Source: Drosophila miranda
Lineage: Eukaryota; Arthropoda; Insecta; Diptera; Drosophilidae
Length of the DNA stretch: 64,000 nt
Direction of reading: 5' to 3'
Assembly: GCF_003369915.1 (NCBI RefSeq)
Contig: NC_046674.1
Span: 28,523,657 to 28,587,656 of the forward strand
Shown here: one piece after another, positions 26,366 to 37,757 of the stretch
Numbering within the stretch: the first letter of the stretch is position 1
Layout: each line of letters begins with the position of its first letter
Program-made: the position numbers and the translations under genes
The notes under the pieces: generated by a model
Databases searched by the model: none
The model's input: the letters and a program-made list of their open reading frames with translations, nothing else
Told to the model about the DNA's origin: nothing

Positions 26366-26648
26366 ATTTTGTCAACACTCCCAGCGGCATCCAAACGTGA
26401 GTTCCGTGCCACCCAAATTGTTAATATTTAAGGAAAATGTGGATGGGACTGTGCAGTGGTGAAATCCAAACCACATAGGCAAAGCCCAGCAATGTGCAAT
26501 CATGGGCAGTACATATTGTGTGATTTTTGCACATTTTGATAGGTGGAGCACGTGGAAGTGAAAATGAATTAGGTTATGTTGAGGCGACGGGAGCTAACAC
26601 GAGTTTTTATTTCCACTTCACAGGTTCCGTAACTCTTTCCACGTTAAA

Positions 26649-27678
26649 ATGTCGGGAGGCTTAGATATCTTGTCCCTCAAAGAGGATGACATTACCAAGA
26701 TGTTGGTTGCCACCACCCACTTGGGGTCGGAGAACGTCAACTTCCAGATGGAGCAGTACGTGTACAAGCGTCGCGCCGATGGTGTTAACATCATCAACCT
26801 GGGCAAGACCTGGGAGAAGCTCCAGCTGGCCGCTCGCGCCATCGTGGCCATTGAGAACGCCTCAGATGTAAGTTTTTACTCCGCTGTTGTGCGCCTAGCT
26901 CTATATTCTGCTTTTGTGAGGACCGGCGGAGTGGTTCATATGATGATTTTTTTATCTTTCGGGTATGAAATGCAATGATTTCAACTTAAAGCTGATATGC
27001 CACGCCTCACAAGCCCACAGAAAAGCCAGGGTTCCACAGTCGCAGTAAAATGCAGATAACTAATTTTCTCCTTTCATTCGACAGGTCTTCGTCATCTCGT
27101 CGCGTCCCATCGGCCAGCGCGCTGTGCTGAAGTTCGCCAAGTACACAGACACAACTCCCATTGCTGGCCGCTTCACACCCGGTGCCTTCACCAATCAGAT
27201 CCAGCCCGCTTTCCGCGAGCCCCGTCTCTTGGTTGTCACCGACCCCATGACCGATCACCAGCCCATCATGGAGGCCTCGTACGTGAACATCCCCGTGATT
27301 GCCTTCACCAACACAGACTCGCCTTTGCGCTACATTGATATTGCTATTCCATGCAACAACAAGTCTGCCCACTCCATTGGTCTGATGTGGTGGCTGTTGG
27401 CCCGTGAGGTGCTCCGTCTGCGTGGCACCATCTCGCGCACCGTCGAGTGGCCTGTGGTCGTTGACTTGTACTTCTACCGCGATCCTGAGGAGGCTGAGAA
27501 GGAGGAGGCCGCCGCCAAGGAGCTGCTGCCACCACCCAAGATCGAGGAGGTTGTCGACCATCCCGTCGAGGAGACCACCAACTGGGCCGATGAGGTCGCC
27601 GCCGAGACTGTTGGTGGTGTGGAGGACTGGAATGAGGATACCGTCAAGACCTCCTGGGGAAGTGATGGCCAGTTCTAA
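26649..27678 (+). CDS. sta: Ribosomal protein SA (stubarista), 40S subunit
   Basis: Coding exons 26649-26867 and 27085-27678 join in phase 0 to give 270 residues, the length I recall for fly RpSA. The protein has the uS2 fold of the 40S ribosomal subunit and is the homologue of the laminin receptor precursor (RPSA). Landmarks: [20 protein letters not shown] at the start, [44 protein letters not shown] (the laminin-binding peptide region) and an acidic tail with tryptophans ending SWGSDGQF. A non-coding first exon precedes it. The coding intron carries a candidate snoRNA, a usual arrangement in ribosomal protein genes. A polyadenylation signal AATAAA lies at 27727-27732. Confidence 0.97.
26937..26999 (+). 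ncRNA. Candidate C/D-box snoRNA in the sta intron
   Basis: Box C TGATGA (26941-26946) and box D CTGA (26992-26995) are flanked by CATA (26937-26940) and TATG (26996-26999), which pair as a terminal stem. The 63-nt spacing is normal for C/D snoRNAs. Inside, ATCTTTCGGGT (26954-26964), just before an ATGA that could be a weak D' box, is the exact reverse complement of ACCCGAAAGAT, which I recall as a conserved stretch of eukaryotic large-subunit rRNA with known 2'-O-methylation sites. By the D+5 rule the target would be the G of ACCCG. A hairpin with CTCCGC at 26879-26884 and GCGGAG at 26926-26931 lies just upstream. Not verified by alignment or expression. Confidence 0.65.
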
Positions 27679-28752
27679 GATGATGACAGCTCAACATCTC
27701 ATGTTGAACGATTCTTCTACAACATAAATAAACATCTATTTATGTTTCCCCCGAAAATTACCACGTGTTCGACATTTTTATTTTCTGTGGCTTGGCTTAG
27801 AGGGAGAAAGATAGCTAGCTAGCGTCTGATGCTGCACTCTGCATACATATGCAGCAGGGATTAGAAAGGGATGGCACATGTTGTACAGCAATTGTGTGTT
27901 CCTATCAATTTAGGGATATTATATTTATTAATTTGAGATTTCTGCACAGTGATCTTTTGTAAATAATTGGAAATTGGTATTTGAAAACTTGTTTCGGTCG
28001 GCAATGGCGAGCGTCCCTTCCCCCGCACAAATTCAACGCGAAAATCGCCGCAACAAGTCACTTATTTAGTGTCTTTTCCATCCGTTCCCAACACACATTT
28101 AATTCCACAGACGCATCGCATAAATTTACAGTTATTTATTGTTGGTTTTTTTTTCTTTCGACTTATTACAAATAGAAAACAGTTAATGATTGCAATTGCA
28201 AATTGCCTAATGGTATACATATACATATTATTCATATAGTCATCCTTCCCATCCGAGAAGCTACGACTCCCATCGACAAAAAATAGTAAATATATATAAA
28301 CGAACGAATGTACGTATAAAATAATGTTAGAGACAAATCGAGTTATTCTGGTTAAAACTATATAGTACGTGTGTCTGTTTTAGAGAAGCGTTGCCATGGC
28401 GCTGATCTCTGCGATATCTCCTGGTAGGAGGTTGCGCCTGCCGCTTCCGGCAAATGAAATATCATTTAATTTGCTTTAGATGTCCTTCTGGCTTATGCTT
28501 CTGCTTATGGATAGAATTTTTTTGCCTTTATGTTGACCAGATCTCGAGTACAAAAGTATATGTATTGTATGGATGTATGTGTATAATCCTCACCCCCGCG
28601 TAACGCCTAGTCTTGCTCTTAATTACAGATTACAGCTCGGGAAAGTGGAAAACAAATTTTTTAAAACGCTCCCGAAGAATGCACAATGGGGGAGGGATGG
28701 GGTTCCTTAACATCGAGATTTGGACAATTTGTGGGTTTTTATAGCTCGGGCG
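27679..28752. other. sta / mei-38 convergent 3' region
   Basis: Holds the short sta 3' UTR (+) and presumably the mei-38 3' UTR (-). AATAAA on the minus strand at 28135-28140 is a possible mei-38 polyadenylation signal. CTGCATACATATGCAG at 27839-27854 is a near-perfect palindrome. No other gene seen. Confidence 0.6.
27727..27732 (+). terminator. Polyadenylation signal of sta
   Basis: AATAAA located 49 bp after the sta stop codon. Confidence 0.8.
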
Positions 28753-31700
28753 CTACTTGAAGGGATTTGGACGCGCCTTGAATACCGTCATCTTCCGTAT
28801 CTCCTTGATCTGCTCCTCCTCGCATCGCTTCCGTTGTTCGTCTTGCTGAAACGGTAGAAGGAAAAATGAAGGGTTAGCCAATCGTTTATCTAATCGTAGA
28901 GTCAGAGTAAGTGTACGAGCCCAACAGCTGTTTCCCCCCAGTTCTAATTAGACGGCACTTATGTAACCGCTCCAGCACGAGGCGGGAATTTTTGATATGT
29001 CGGTGACTGATGGACTGATGGGGTGCCGACTGAGTCACTTGTCCAGCCTCAAGACGCTCCCTCCCAGTCGCGCTGATCTACCATTATCAGACGGGGCTGG
29101 GACAGAGCTCAGCCTCAGAGCCTGAGTCATGGCGGGGAATTTAGTGCGCTATCGCTATCATCCAGGCCCTCTTCTGACGCTGACCCTGGGGCTCCATCTC
29201 CCGACTCCGATATCGAACCCCACCCCCACTTGGTATCTCTGCCTCTGCCTCCATCTCGTTTTTGTTCCGCTGGCTCTACTGGCGGGTTTGTTTGCCAGTG
29301 AAAAATAGAGTAAGAACAAGCGGCCGGGCCTGATAAGATTATCACACACAAACATGCAGAACGGAGCCGGGGGAATGGAATTTTCGCATAAGATCAGAAA
29401 ACACGAGCGGAGAAAACTTAAGCACAGCGCAAGGTCGAGTGAACGAGTGGCCAACTCTAGAGAAGCATAAAGGGTATAAATGTATAATGGGACAAGTACA
29501 AATATATATGTGTGAATATGTTGGCTGGTACCCTTAATCGGATCGTGTTGTTGTCCGTCTGCAGCTCCGTCTGTGTGCTGCTCAACAATTGGAGCCCGTC
29601 ATTGAGGAGGCCACGGCGGGATTCTGGCTAGGACTGACGGTCGTCGTTGAAGATGAGGTCGTCGTGGCTATCGTGGATTGACTATCGTCCGCGGAGAGCA
29701 CGCTGCTGTCGCCGTAGAAGCGCGGCTCGTCGTGCGATTCGCCGCCAGGCGACGTTGTCTCCTCGTCAGTGTCCTCATCGTTGGAGCTATCGCCCGCCAG
29801 GCCATGTCCGCTGGCATTGTGTTTGACGCCGCCAGTGGCCGCGCCCGCCGACTCTTCGCCAGCACCACTGGGCACATGCTTGAGGCGCTCATAGCAAGCA
29901 TCGCAGACACGCAGCGATTTCGTGCTCTGCTGGGGCAGCAGAAATTTCTTCGAGGAGCAGCCGGCACAGACGACGGCGCCGCAGCTGCGGCAGTGGTGCC
30001 GACGCTGGATGAAGGTGAACTGCGTCTTCTTGCAGTGCATACAGATGCTGGCGTCCGTGTCCGGCACCCAAACGGCGGCGTGATTCTCCACGGGTTTCTT
30101 GCCGCTCTTGCGCAACAGATCCTCCACACACTTGTTGATGTGGGCCATCCACTCCTGCTTCTCGGTGCTGGTGGCCGCGTACACCACAAACGATTTAGTA
30201 GTGGTGCGTATGTACCAGCCGTTCCGGTATTGCTGGTTGTCCACGATCGAGTCCAGCGATACCTCCTCCAGAGGCATGACGTGCTGCTTGTTGTACTTCT
30301 TCTTGCCGATCACAATGTTTCCGTACACAAGGATGTCGTTGAAAAGGAAGAACTGACGTGACTTTGGCCGCTTGCGGCACATCTTGGTCAGCACACCCTC
30401 GCCGACGAGTACGCGTCCGGGGACGGCCAGCGGTACACCGGAGCCACCGAAGCAGTTCTCCACGGAGGCGATGCGGCGCGTGTTGGCCTCCGAGTTGACG
30501 AGACGATCTACCATGGTGGTGCCGACTGCTACTGGCTCGGTTCGACTGGCGAAAGTGGGTCTGGCTCTGGCGCTGGGTCTGGCTATCTCTCTCACTCTCT
30601 CTCCGCGTTTCTGGCTCCACACACACTGTTTTCTATCGTCTTCCCGCTTCTTCGGTTCCCTGGTCACTGATTGCGACACTCTCCACTCTTCACTCTCCAC
30701 TACCGACGTCTGTTGCTGCTGCTGCTGTGGCTGGCTTCTCCACTGAGTGCTGCCGCCCGTGGCTGAACATAAAAAAAAACTAAAAAGTACTCAACTGTGA
30801 CGACAGACGGCTTCTGTTGCTTGTGTGAGTGCGTGGCTGTGCGAGAGTGTGCGAGCGAGTGCGCGAGTGTGTGACACTGACTGACTGTTGCCGCGACTGT
30901 GTGGGTGCGTGCGTGTAGATATGGGCGCAGCTGTTGCAAATCCTTCCGTACGCTTTGATTGTTCCACCGTTTGGACTGGGGTCCGCAGTGCCGCTGACTC
31001 CGGTCAACTGTTGTGTGCGCTCTTGTGCGGGGGGCTGATGTTGCTGCTGCACGCTTATTTTATGCAATGCACAATGCTCGGCGACATTTTTCTACGCCGT
31101 CCGAAACGCCATGACTCACTCACACCAGTAACAACAAAAACAAACTTGGCTCCCTGTACGTTTTAGTATTTTTTTTGATGATTTATATTGTTTCTGACGA
31201 ATATGAGAATGTTCTCTGGGCTTGTTGATATGATTGGGTCCCACTCAACTCGAAGTTTCAGAGGCTAAAGCACAGTGGCGTTCCCAAAACACTTAAAAAT
31301 AAGTTTATTTCTGCGAGCACGCAGATGTGAGCTGGTTCAGCGGAACTCTTTCTGATGCCCCCAACTATCGAAATCGTCGGAACCAGTTTCACCCACAGAA
31401 CGTTGCATATCGATAGTATCGCTGTGGGTCGACATTTTAAACATAACGGACAAAGAGATGGCTGAAAAATATTTGTTTTACATACATTTACCTCTGTTTT
31501 CTTCTTCTCCAGGCTGACCTGCACAGCAGCGTCATATTCGCGGCGCTCGCGCACGCGCTGATCGCTGCGCAGCTGGAACGGTCTGGGATGGTAGGGCTGA
31601 TCGTCGTGGAGGTGGAGCGGGCGGCGAACTTTATTGGGCTGGGGCTGGTGTTGTTCCTTTGTCTTGCGGCGGTTCAAATCAATCTGCCAATGCTTCACAG

Positions 31701-32510
31701 TTTCCGGTGTCTTTGGAATTGTTATCTTGTGGCAGACCACGATCTCGTCCAAGCGCTTGTGCAACGCCGAGAAATTGGGCATTGGTCGACTGTGGAATTG
31801 TCGCGCCTTACGCTCGTCCTCAGTGCGCTGGCGCGCTGCGAGCTCGCGATTATGTTGGTATATGTTCATGAATTCGTACGCCTTTGGCGGCGCCGCGCCG
31901 GCATCCTTATGGTGTGTGTGCTGCCGGGGAGACCACTGGCTTCGCAACTTTAAACCCATTTCCGGCTCATTCGGGTACTCAACTTCGTCCTCGTTCTTCA
32001 CGGGCGCATCCGGGCTCAACTCTGTATTCGGTTTTGGTATAGTTATTGGTTCTCCATCACTGACAAGCTCCTTCGCTGGCTCCTGTTTTGGGCAAGTTGA
32101 TGGATTAGCATTGACCTGCTGCTTCTTCTTTGGCTCTTGTGCGCTAGTTGGTGGATTAGCATCGACCTGCTGCTCCTCCTTTGGTCCTGTTGGTAATTTC
32201 ACATCGTTGCTGTCGGAGTTCCAGCAGAGGGCACTCGGTTGCTCCACCTTGATAGCCATCTTCGCCTGCGGAGTGGTAGTGGTTCCCAGGAGAAGGTTCC
32301 CATTGTTCAGCGGATTATTTTCCTTGTTTACAGCAGCTGCGGGAGACAGAAAAATGGCGCGTTTTTGTGGCTTACTGTAAATCGGACGCACAGACAAAAT
32401 GCGGGCGACGTACCAAAAAAGTTCTGCGAGTGATCCAGGTTGTAGTCACCAACATTGATGGCGTCCCAGTCAAACTGTGCATTTGTAACAATTATATTCG
32501 GGTTATCCAT
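28753..32510 (-). CDS. mei-38: mei-38, TPX2-family spindle protein
   Basis: Coding exons on the minus strand: 32414-32510, 31492-32336 and 28753-28845; phases 1 and 0 match, giving 344 residues. The start is the ATG at 32510 (GCCATGG context), reading MDNPNIIVTNAQFDWDAINV. The C terminus has the TPX2 signature: PFQLRSDQRVRERREYDAAV at the end of exon 2, continued in exon 3 by EEEQIKEIRKMTVFKARPNP and the stop. In vertebrates this domain ends in a similar LRK..VFKA.P.P block. TPX2 proteins bind spindle microtubules; fly mei-38 is needed for meiotic chromosome segregation. The last intron (28846-31491) contains the whole rush gene on the same strand. The 31 residues of the last exon are easy to miss because of this distance. 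Confidence 0.88.
28846..29581 (-). other. mei-38 intron, part 3' of rush
   Basis: Presumably the rush 3' UTR and intron sequence of mei-38. No further gene seen; the open frames at 29127-29454 lack family resemblance. Confidence 0.6.
29582..30514 (-). CDS. rush: Rush hour: PH and FYVE domain (phafin) protein
   Basis: A single coding exon of 310 residues. I chose the ATG at 30514 (CACCATGG); the frame stays open further upstream but that part is not phafin-like. PH domain about 35-130 (VLTKMCRKRPKSRQFFLFND to EWMAHINKCVEDLL), then FYVE zinc finger about 152-212 with WVPD, RRHHCRSCG at 171-179 and eight cysteine/histidine ligands (CMHC, CRSC, CAGC, CDAC). The tail is rich in S, T, D and E with a run of threonines. 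Phafins bind phosphatidylinositol 3-phosphate on endosomes; fly rush acts in endosomal trafficking. The gene lies wholly within the last intron of mei-38 in the same orientation. Confidence 0.95.
   Translation of the reverse strand: MVDRLVNSEANTRRIASVENCFGGSGVPLAVPGRVLVGEGVLTKMCRKRPKSRQFFLFNDILVYGNIVIGKKKYNKQHVMPLEEVSLDSIVDNQQYRNGWYIRTTTKSFVVYAATSTEKQEWMAHINKCVEDLLRKSGKKPVENHAAVWVPDTDASICMHCKKTQFTFIQRRHHCRSCGAVVCAGCSSKKFLLPQQSTKSLRVCDACYERLKHVPSGAGEESAGAATGGVKHNASGHGLAGDSSNDEDTDEETTSPGGESHDEPRFYGDSSVLSADDSQSTIATTTSSSTTTVSPSQNPAVASSMTGSNC
30515..31491 (-). other. mei-38 intron, 5' side of rush
   Basis: Probably the rush promoter and 5' UTR. Contains GTGAGTGCG-type GT-rich sequence at 30815-30915 and a GCTGCTGCTGCTG run near 30712. 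No conserved gene recognised. Confidence 0.5.
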
Positions 32511-35143
32511 GGCTATGACAGACAGCGTTTTGGCGACAATTTTTTCAAATATCAAAACACACGAACACACACGCTTAGTGCGACCTCAACTGGCTTGGCA
32601 GAAAAATACCTTCGTAATATCGGTTGAATATCGGTCCGATACAAAACTGTCACTGCCAGTGTTGACAACTACCTACATTTTCCACGTATGAAATGCTGCG
32701 AAATGGAACCGTTGCAGCTTTTACGCCTCCCTAAAAGCTTGCGTCGAACCCGCCCCAAGTCGCAAGTCCTAAGCTTTGGCTTGGCCTGCTCGGTGCGGGC
32801 TTTTTATCTGCGCCAAAAGCCAGCTATTTTGTGCTAGGCAACGCATGGCAACAGGTCGAACATAGCTCTGCGTGCCCCGTCTCCAGGTGCTTTGCACTGA
32901 GCCATTGACTGGGAAATTTTCGTATTTTCATCCATCGAATGTAATTCTTGCTGTGTGCTGCAGCGTTCGAGAGCTCCGTGCAGAGAGCATAGGCCAAGGA
33001 AAACAAACTGCGGGTGCTAAAAATACCCGTTCGGTAGCACCTGCTTAGCACCACAGCATCCTTGACAGCCCCACGCCCGCGAGAGTGGCCCTCCCCCGTC
33101 ACCTAAGCGCCACACACTTTGGGCGCCAAAGTCAAAGCTGAGAGTGCCAGTGCGGAATGCTGCGTCTTGGCCACGTGCAACACTAATTAGCCCTCGAGTG
33201 CGGATAGCAAGGAGTAGAGGTCAGACACCAGGTGAGCCCTAGTTTTAGCTCTCGTTTTTTTAAACCAATCTCTGTTCATGTGCTGCACCTGAACAGCTTC
33301 GAGCGCCCGCACAACACACACATCAGGATCTCATTACGGGTCCGAAATCTCATTGAAAACTGCACCCGCACACACAGGTGAATGCAAATGCAACCCACGG
33401 CCACCAAATTCCGCACTCTGCCCTCAACCCCTGAGAGTGGTAACGTGAGAGGAGTGGGCTTCCCCAGTCTTGTTCGTACTTTGTTATGGCCCTAATTGCC
33501 TGGTGGTTTGTTGTTTCTGTGCGGATGAAATCCGATTACGACCTTCTAACCCAATCAGAGAACAAACTCCACATCCTGGATGCCATCCGAAGCCAGGGCC
33601 GAAGGTCTATTTTAGTGTCAGCCTCAAAGTCCACCTGAGTCTCTGCATGGGAGAGGATGGGAAAAGCATGGTGAGGCATCTAAGTAATTGCTCGATCCCT
33701 CTCCAAATCAATAACGGTTTAAAATTAACTGCTCAGGCGGCTGGCTGGCTGCTGCTGGCTGTTGGGGCGGATGCGTACATACTTTTGTGTGCCGTCGATG
33801 CTAATTCGATTTCCTGGAATCCCTCTTAGTTCCATGCCCTTCACCTGTCACTGCAATAGACAGCAGCGGAAAATAAGTGTTTCTGTGTAGCGAGGGACAG
33901 TGAAGGGGAATGGAAATCATCTCAATGATGAGGAAAGCGGAAGCGGAGACAGAAAAAGGAAATTATATTACTAGGCGAGAGCAATAGAGGACTCTATTAC
34001 AAAGAGATAGAGAGGCAAAGAGAGAGTGCAGCTCCTGGTTAATAGCAGAGCATATGAATACAAGGTACTAGCATTACCGTTCCCGAGTCGCATACACACA
34101 CAAAACGTCATACGACTATACCGTAAGAGAGCGCTTCCTTGGCAATTCCTCACCCTATGCAAATAGGCCATGGACTATTAGATTGCACGTGCGACACTGC
34201 ACGGCAAAATACAGTAAAAAGGACCAGAAGCATCGGTTCAATCTGTTGTTCCCGCGTCTGACAAATAATTGATTGTGTCGCACAGTGTACTACTTGTCGC
34301 TCGACTCAATTGTGTGTGTGTGTGTGTATGGATGTGTTCCTCGAGAGAAGAGAAGGAGAGATGAGCAAGCATGGCGGCCGGTTGTCTAGCAACAGCTTGT
34401 TTGTGCAGAGGAATTACCGTCCCTCTCGGAGACCCCAGAAAAAGTCCATAATCCACAGATGCTGATGCCCCTCTTCAATGCTCTGATGAAACACATTTGC
34501 TGCTATGTGTCTAATTAGAAGGAAGAAGGCAAGAATGAAACATTCTTTCTATTCTGTTTCTCTCTTTTGTGCGTGCTCTTCCTTTGTATGAAAAGTTCTG
34601 GAAATACCGTTTAAAAAGGTGTCTCTTTAATGCGCTGCCTGAGCTAAAGGTATGCCTCGCATGTCAATCATTTTGACATCGCCACTCAAAAATCAAGATG
34701 GAATTCATAGCCAATCTGTGTTCCTGGGTATGCAATGAGTCGGTATATGTATGTATATTTTTGGTTTTTTTTTGAAGTACCGTTAAAAAAATCCACATAC
34801 CCATCACCCTCTCGACGAGCTATTCAACGAAATTTCGCCAAGACGGAAAGCGAGACAGAAAATCAATAAATCGGGATTTAATGAGTTTCAAATATTTGCT
34901 GGAAAAGCGAGGCAGATGGCTTTGGCTATGCTTATGAATATAGTGCCCCCCACCTGTTCCTGTTCCGCCTGTCACTTTAAGTCAAGGGCTTAGGTGGGTA
35001 GCCAAAGAACCAGGCGGTATTCAGGGAACAGAGGATGGATGCCTAGACCCGACCTCAATCAATCTCCATGCTTTGTCTCCCCTGCTTTCAAGACGGAATG
35101 CGTCTGCAGCCGCCACAGACAACGGAACATCCAGAACGAGACC
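32511..35143. other. Intergenic region mei-38 / Rab27
   Basis: Divergent spacer of 2.6 kb. The mei-38 promoter probably lies near 32600-32680, which has two TATCGGT boxes. A GT run lies at 34312-34328. Non-coding first exons of Rab27 may lie here; CTTTCAAG ending at about 35091 could be an acceptor. No coding exon recognised on either strand. Confidence 0.55.
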
Positions 35144-35890
35144 ATGACGAACACCAACATCGATTACGACTACCTGCTCAAGTTCCTGGTGCTGGGCGAC
35201 TCGGGGGTGGGCAAGACCTGCCTGCTCTACCAGTACACAGACGGGCGGTTCAACACACAGTTCATCTCCACGGTGGGAATTGATTTCCGCGAGAAGCGGT
35301 TGGTAGGTATATCTCTTCTAGCTTTCTAAAGTTACATACTAACAGTCCCCTAACAGGTTTACAACTCGCGCGGACGTCGGCATCGCATACACCTGCAAAT
35401 CTGGGATACGGCCGGGCAGGAGCGCTTCAGATCCCTGACCACGGCCTTCTATCGGGATGCGATGGGATTTCTGCTCATCTTCGATCTGACTAGCGAGAAG
35501 TCCTTTTTGGAGACCGTCAATTGGCTAGAGCAGCTGCGTATGCACGCCTACTCCGAGGATCCGGACGTGGTTCTGTGCGGCAACAAGTGCGACCTGCTCC
35601 AGCTGCGTGTCGTTAGCCGCGACCAGGTGGCGGCCCTGTGTCGCCGCTACCGTCTGCCTTACATCGAGACGAGTGCCTGCACCGGTGCCAATGTCCAGGA
35701 GGCTGTACAGCTGCTCGTAGGCCGCGTCATGGATCGCATTGAGAACGCCGCCTGCAATCGGGAGCTCTCCCTGCTGTTGACCCAGTCCCGGTGCCTGCCT
35801 AACATTGCCTATGGCCCGGAACTGCTGCGTCTCCACGAGATGACCGGTGAGCCCTCTGGCCGTGGGCGACGCAATTGTCGCAATTGTTAA
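35144..35890 (+). CDS. Rab27: Rab27 small GTPase
   Basis: Coding exons 35144-35302 and 35357-35890 join in phase 0 for 230 residues. The start ATG (GACCATGA) is followed by [20 protein letters not shown]. GTPase motifs are complete: GDSGVGKT (18-25), STVGIDF in switch [10 protein letters not shown] in switch II, GNKCDL and ETSA. Switch and core are Rab27-like, with FREKR matching RabF motifs. Rab27 directs exocytosis of secretory and lysosome-related vesicles. The C terminus reads RGRRNCRNC, so the prenylation cysteines are arranged C-x-x-C rather than the usual CC or CxC. AATAAA lies at 35977-35982. The downstream gene is convergent. Confidence 0.92.
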
Positions 35891-36096
35891 GGAGATCTAA
35901 CTGATTCACCCGCAAATTTCTCCCAGAGTTCTTTGTTTTTATCTCGTTTATGGTTCTACATGTGTGTTTCGCTGTAAATAAATGTTGATTGTTGAATGGA
36001 AACCCGAGGGCACTCCCCGGAAGAAGTATCCGTATCCTGCAGAGCAGGAATATACATTTGCTTATGGTTTATAACTACATGAATGGTATATATATT

Positions 36097-37249
36097 TTAG
36101 TACTCCACGAGAGTACTGGCTGTAAAAGTCAAGAAGCCAAAGAGCAGACTGAAACTAAGGCCCAGGCCAGGAGACGTCCTGGATCGGGCCACACCACTCC
36201 GCTCATCGATCCACTGCTGGTAGTACTGCACATCCACATATACTCCCGGCAATCCAGGCTCCGCACAGCCATAGCCCCAGGAAACGATACCAATGACGCG
36301 GCCCTCGTGCACCAGCGGACCCCCGGAATCACCCTGGCATGAGTCAGTGCCGCCCTGGAGGCGGCCAGCACACATCATACCCGGCAGCAGGCCCGACTTG
36401 TATATGCTCTGGCAGGTCTGTTGCCGAATGGTGCTCACATTGGCCGTCAGAAGAATGTTGGACAGGGTGCTCTGCAGAGGGATTACAGCGGGATGATTAG
36501 AGTGGGATGTCGACAGGTCCACTCACCTGCTCTGTGCGTCCCCAGCCGGCCACCTGGCAAACCCGACCCGGAGGCGTGACTTGCCTAGCCAACTGGATTG
36601 GGGCTACGCTGGACGGATCATGGCGGATCAAGCCCGTACGCAGGAAGAGTACCCCTACATCGTCGCGCATGCTGTCCGGACTGAAGGTATTCATGTAGGC
36701 CATAGAGCTCACCTCGCACACAATGGTGCTGTTTAGGCGTTCGTATCGGTTCAGGGTGCCCATGACCACAATCAGTTCGCTAGGCCTGCGATAGCGTTTC
36801 CTTCCATTGCTTAGGGGAATAAGTGTGGGTCAGTAGATGCACATGCGGCTGAGCGGACTACTCACTTGTAGAGGCAGTGCGCGGCAGTGAGCACTTTGTT
36901 GACCTCAATTAGGGCTCCTCCACAGATATGTCCGCTGCCAAAGTTATTGTCGTGCCTTCTCAGGCGAATGGAAACGAGATGCCTGGTCTCCTCCACCTTG
37001 GCCACGCTGCCGTTGATGATTCGCGGCTTTGTCTCTGTCTGGGCGGCTGTTAGAAGAGGAAGACGGCTATAAAGCATCCCCAAAAATCTGATCTGCTTTC
37101 CCAAATCGATTGCCTCCTGTTTTACGCCAATTTCCGTTTTCGGCCTCTGATAAGGATTGGAACCACCACTTACCCACACTGCCGCAGATGAGAAGCCATA
37201 CAAAGCAACCCAGTTCCAGTTCCAGTCTAAACAATGTTCCATGTCCCAT
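36097..37249 (-). CDS. Secreted trypsin-like serine protease (CG14780-like)
   Basis: Minus-strand exons 37174-37249, 36866-37046, 36527-36809 and 36097-36471; phases 1, 2, 0 agree, giving 304 residues. Exon 1 encodes a signal peptide ([20 protein letters not shown]). The propeptide is cleaved before IINGS. Catalytic triad: H in LTAAHC, D in DDVGVLFL, S in CQGDSGGP. D six residues before the serine ([10 protein letters not shown]) predicts trypsin-like cleavage after K or R. The tail beyond the protease fold ends in a hydrophobic stretch, [14 protein letters not shown], followed by TASTLVEY, which could be a membrane anchor or a GPI signal. I believe it corresponds to D. melanogaster CG14780 from position and length; not checked. 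Confidence 0.9.
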
Positions 37250-37757
37250 TTTCGATGAATCAACCTGTGTTGCGAGCTTCGTCACTGAAGTGCCCGACCC
37301 TCACTGACATGGAGATGGGATGCCCATCAATAGACAGCTCTACCAGCTCCAATTGGCAATCAGCGTCGCAGACTATCAGCTAGATAAGAGACTAACAGAA
37401 ACATATTAAGCGAAGACGCACCGCCTTGCTCCCTCACCGCCCGCATGAATAGACCAAGTCGGGGGTGTCTTTGAGTCAGTGTATGTGTGCTCTTTAATAC
37501 ATGTATATAAATGGAGTCGGAGCTCGAGCTCGATAGATGCTCGGCGTGTATAAATATGTATAATATTCGATGGTTAGATTGTAGGGAGAAGGCACTTTTG
37601 GACGGCTTCGATTGCTGAAGTTACGAGATTGCTAAACGTAGAGATTGCAGATTGCAGGTGATATGATAGGAAGAGAGACCTATAGACCTATTTCTAGATA
37701 CAAAGATTCGCGTGGAATGGAATGCATTGAAGTTTCAGTGGGTCCATGACTTCCCAT
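37250..37757. other. Spacer between protease gene and pck
   Basis: About 500 bp holding the promoter of the protease gene and the 3' UTR of pck (both on the minus strand). No other feature recognised. Confidence 0.6.

Noticed and set aside
26460-26525. Two small hairpins (GTGGT/ACCAC and GCCC/GGGC) followed by AGTACA in sta intron 1, resembling an H/ACA snoRNA
   Set aside because: Stems of four to five pairs and loops of under 20 nt are far smaller than fly H/ACA hairpins, and there is no good hinge box.
29678-30361. 227-residue open frame on the plus strand
   Set aside because: Antisense shadow of rush; GC-rich third codon positions of rush keep the reverse frame open.
31634-32380. 248-residue open frame on the plus strand
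   Set aside because: Antisense shadow of mei-38 exon 2.
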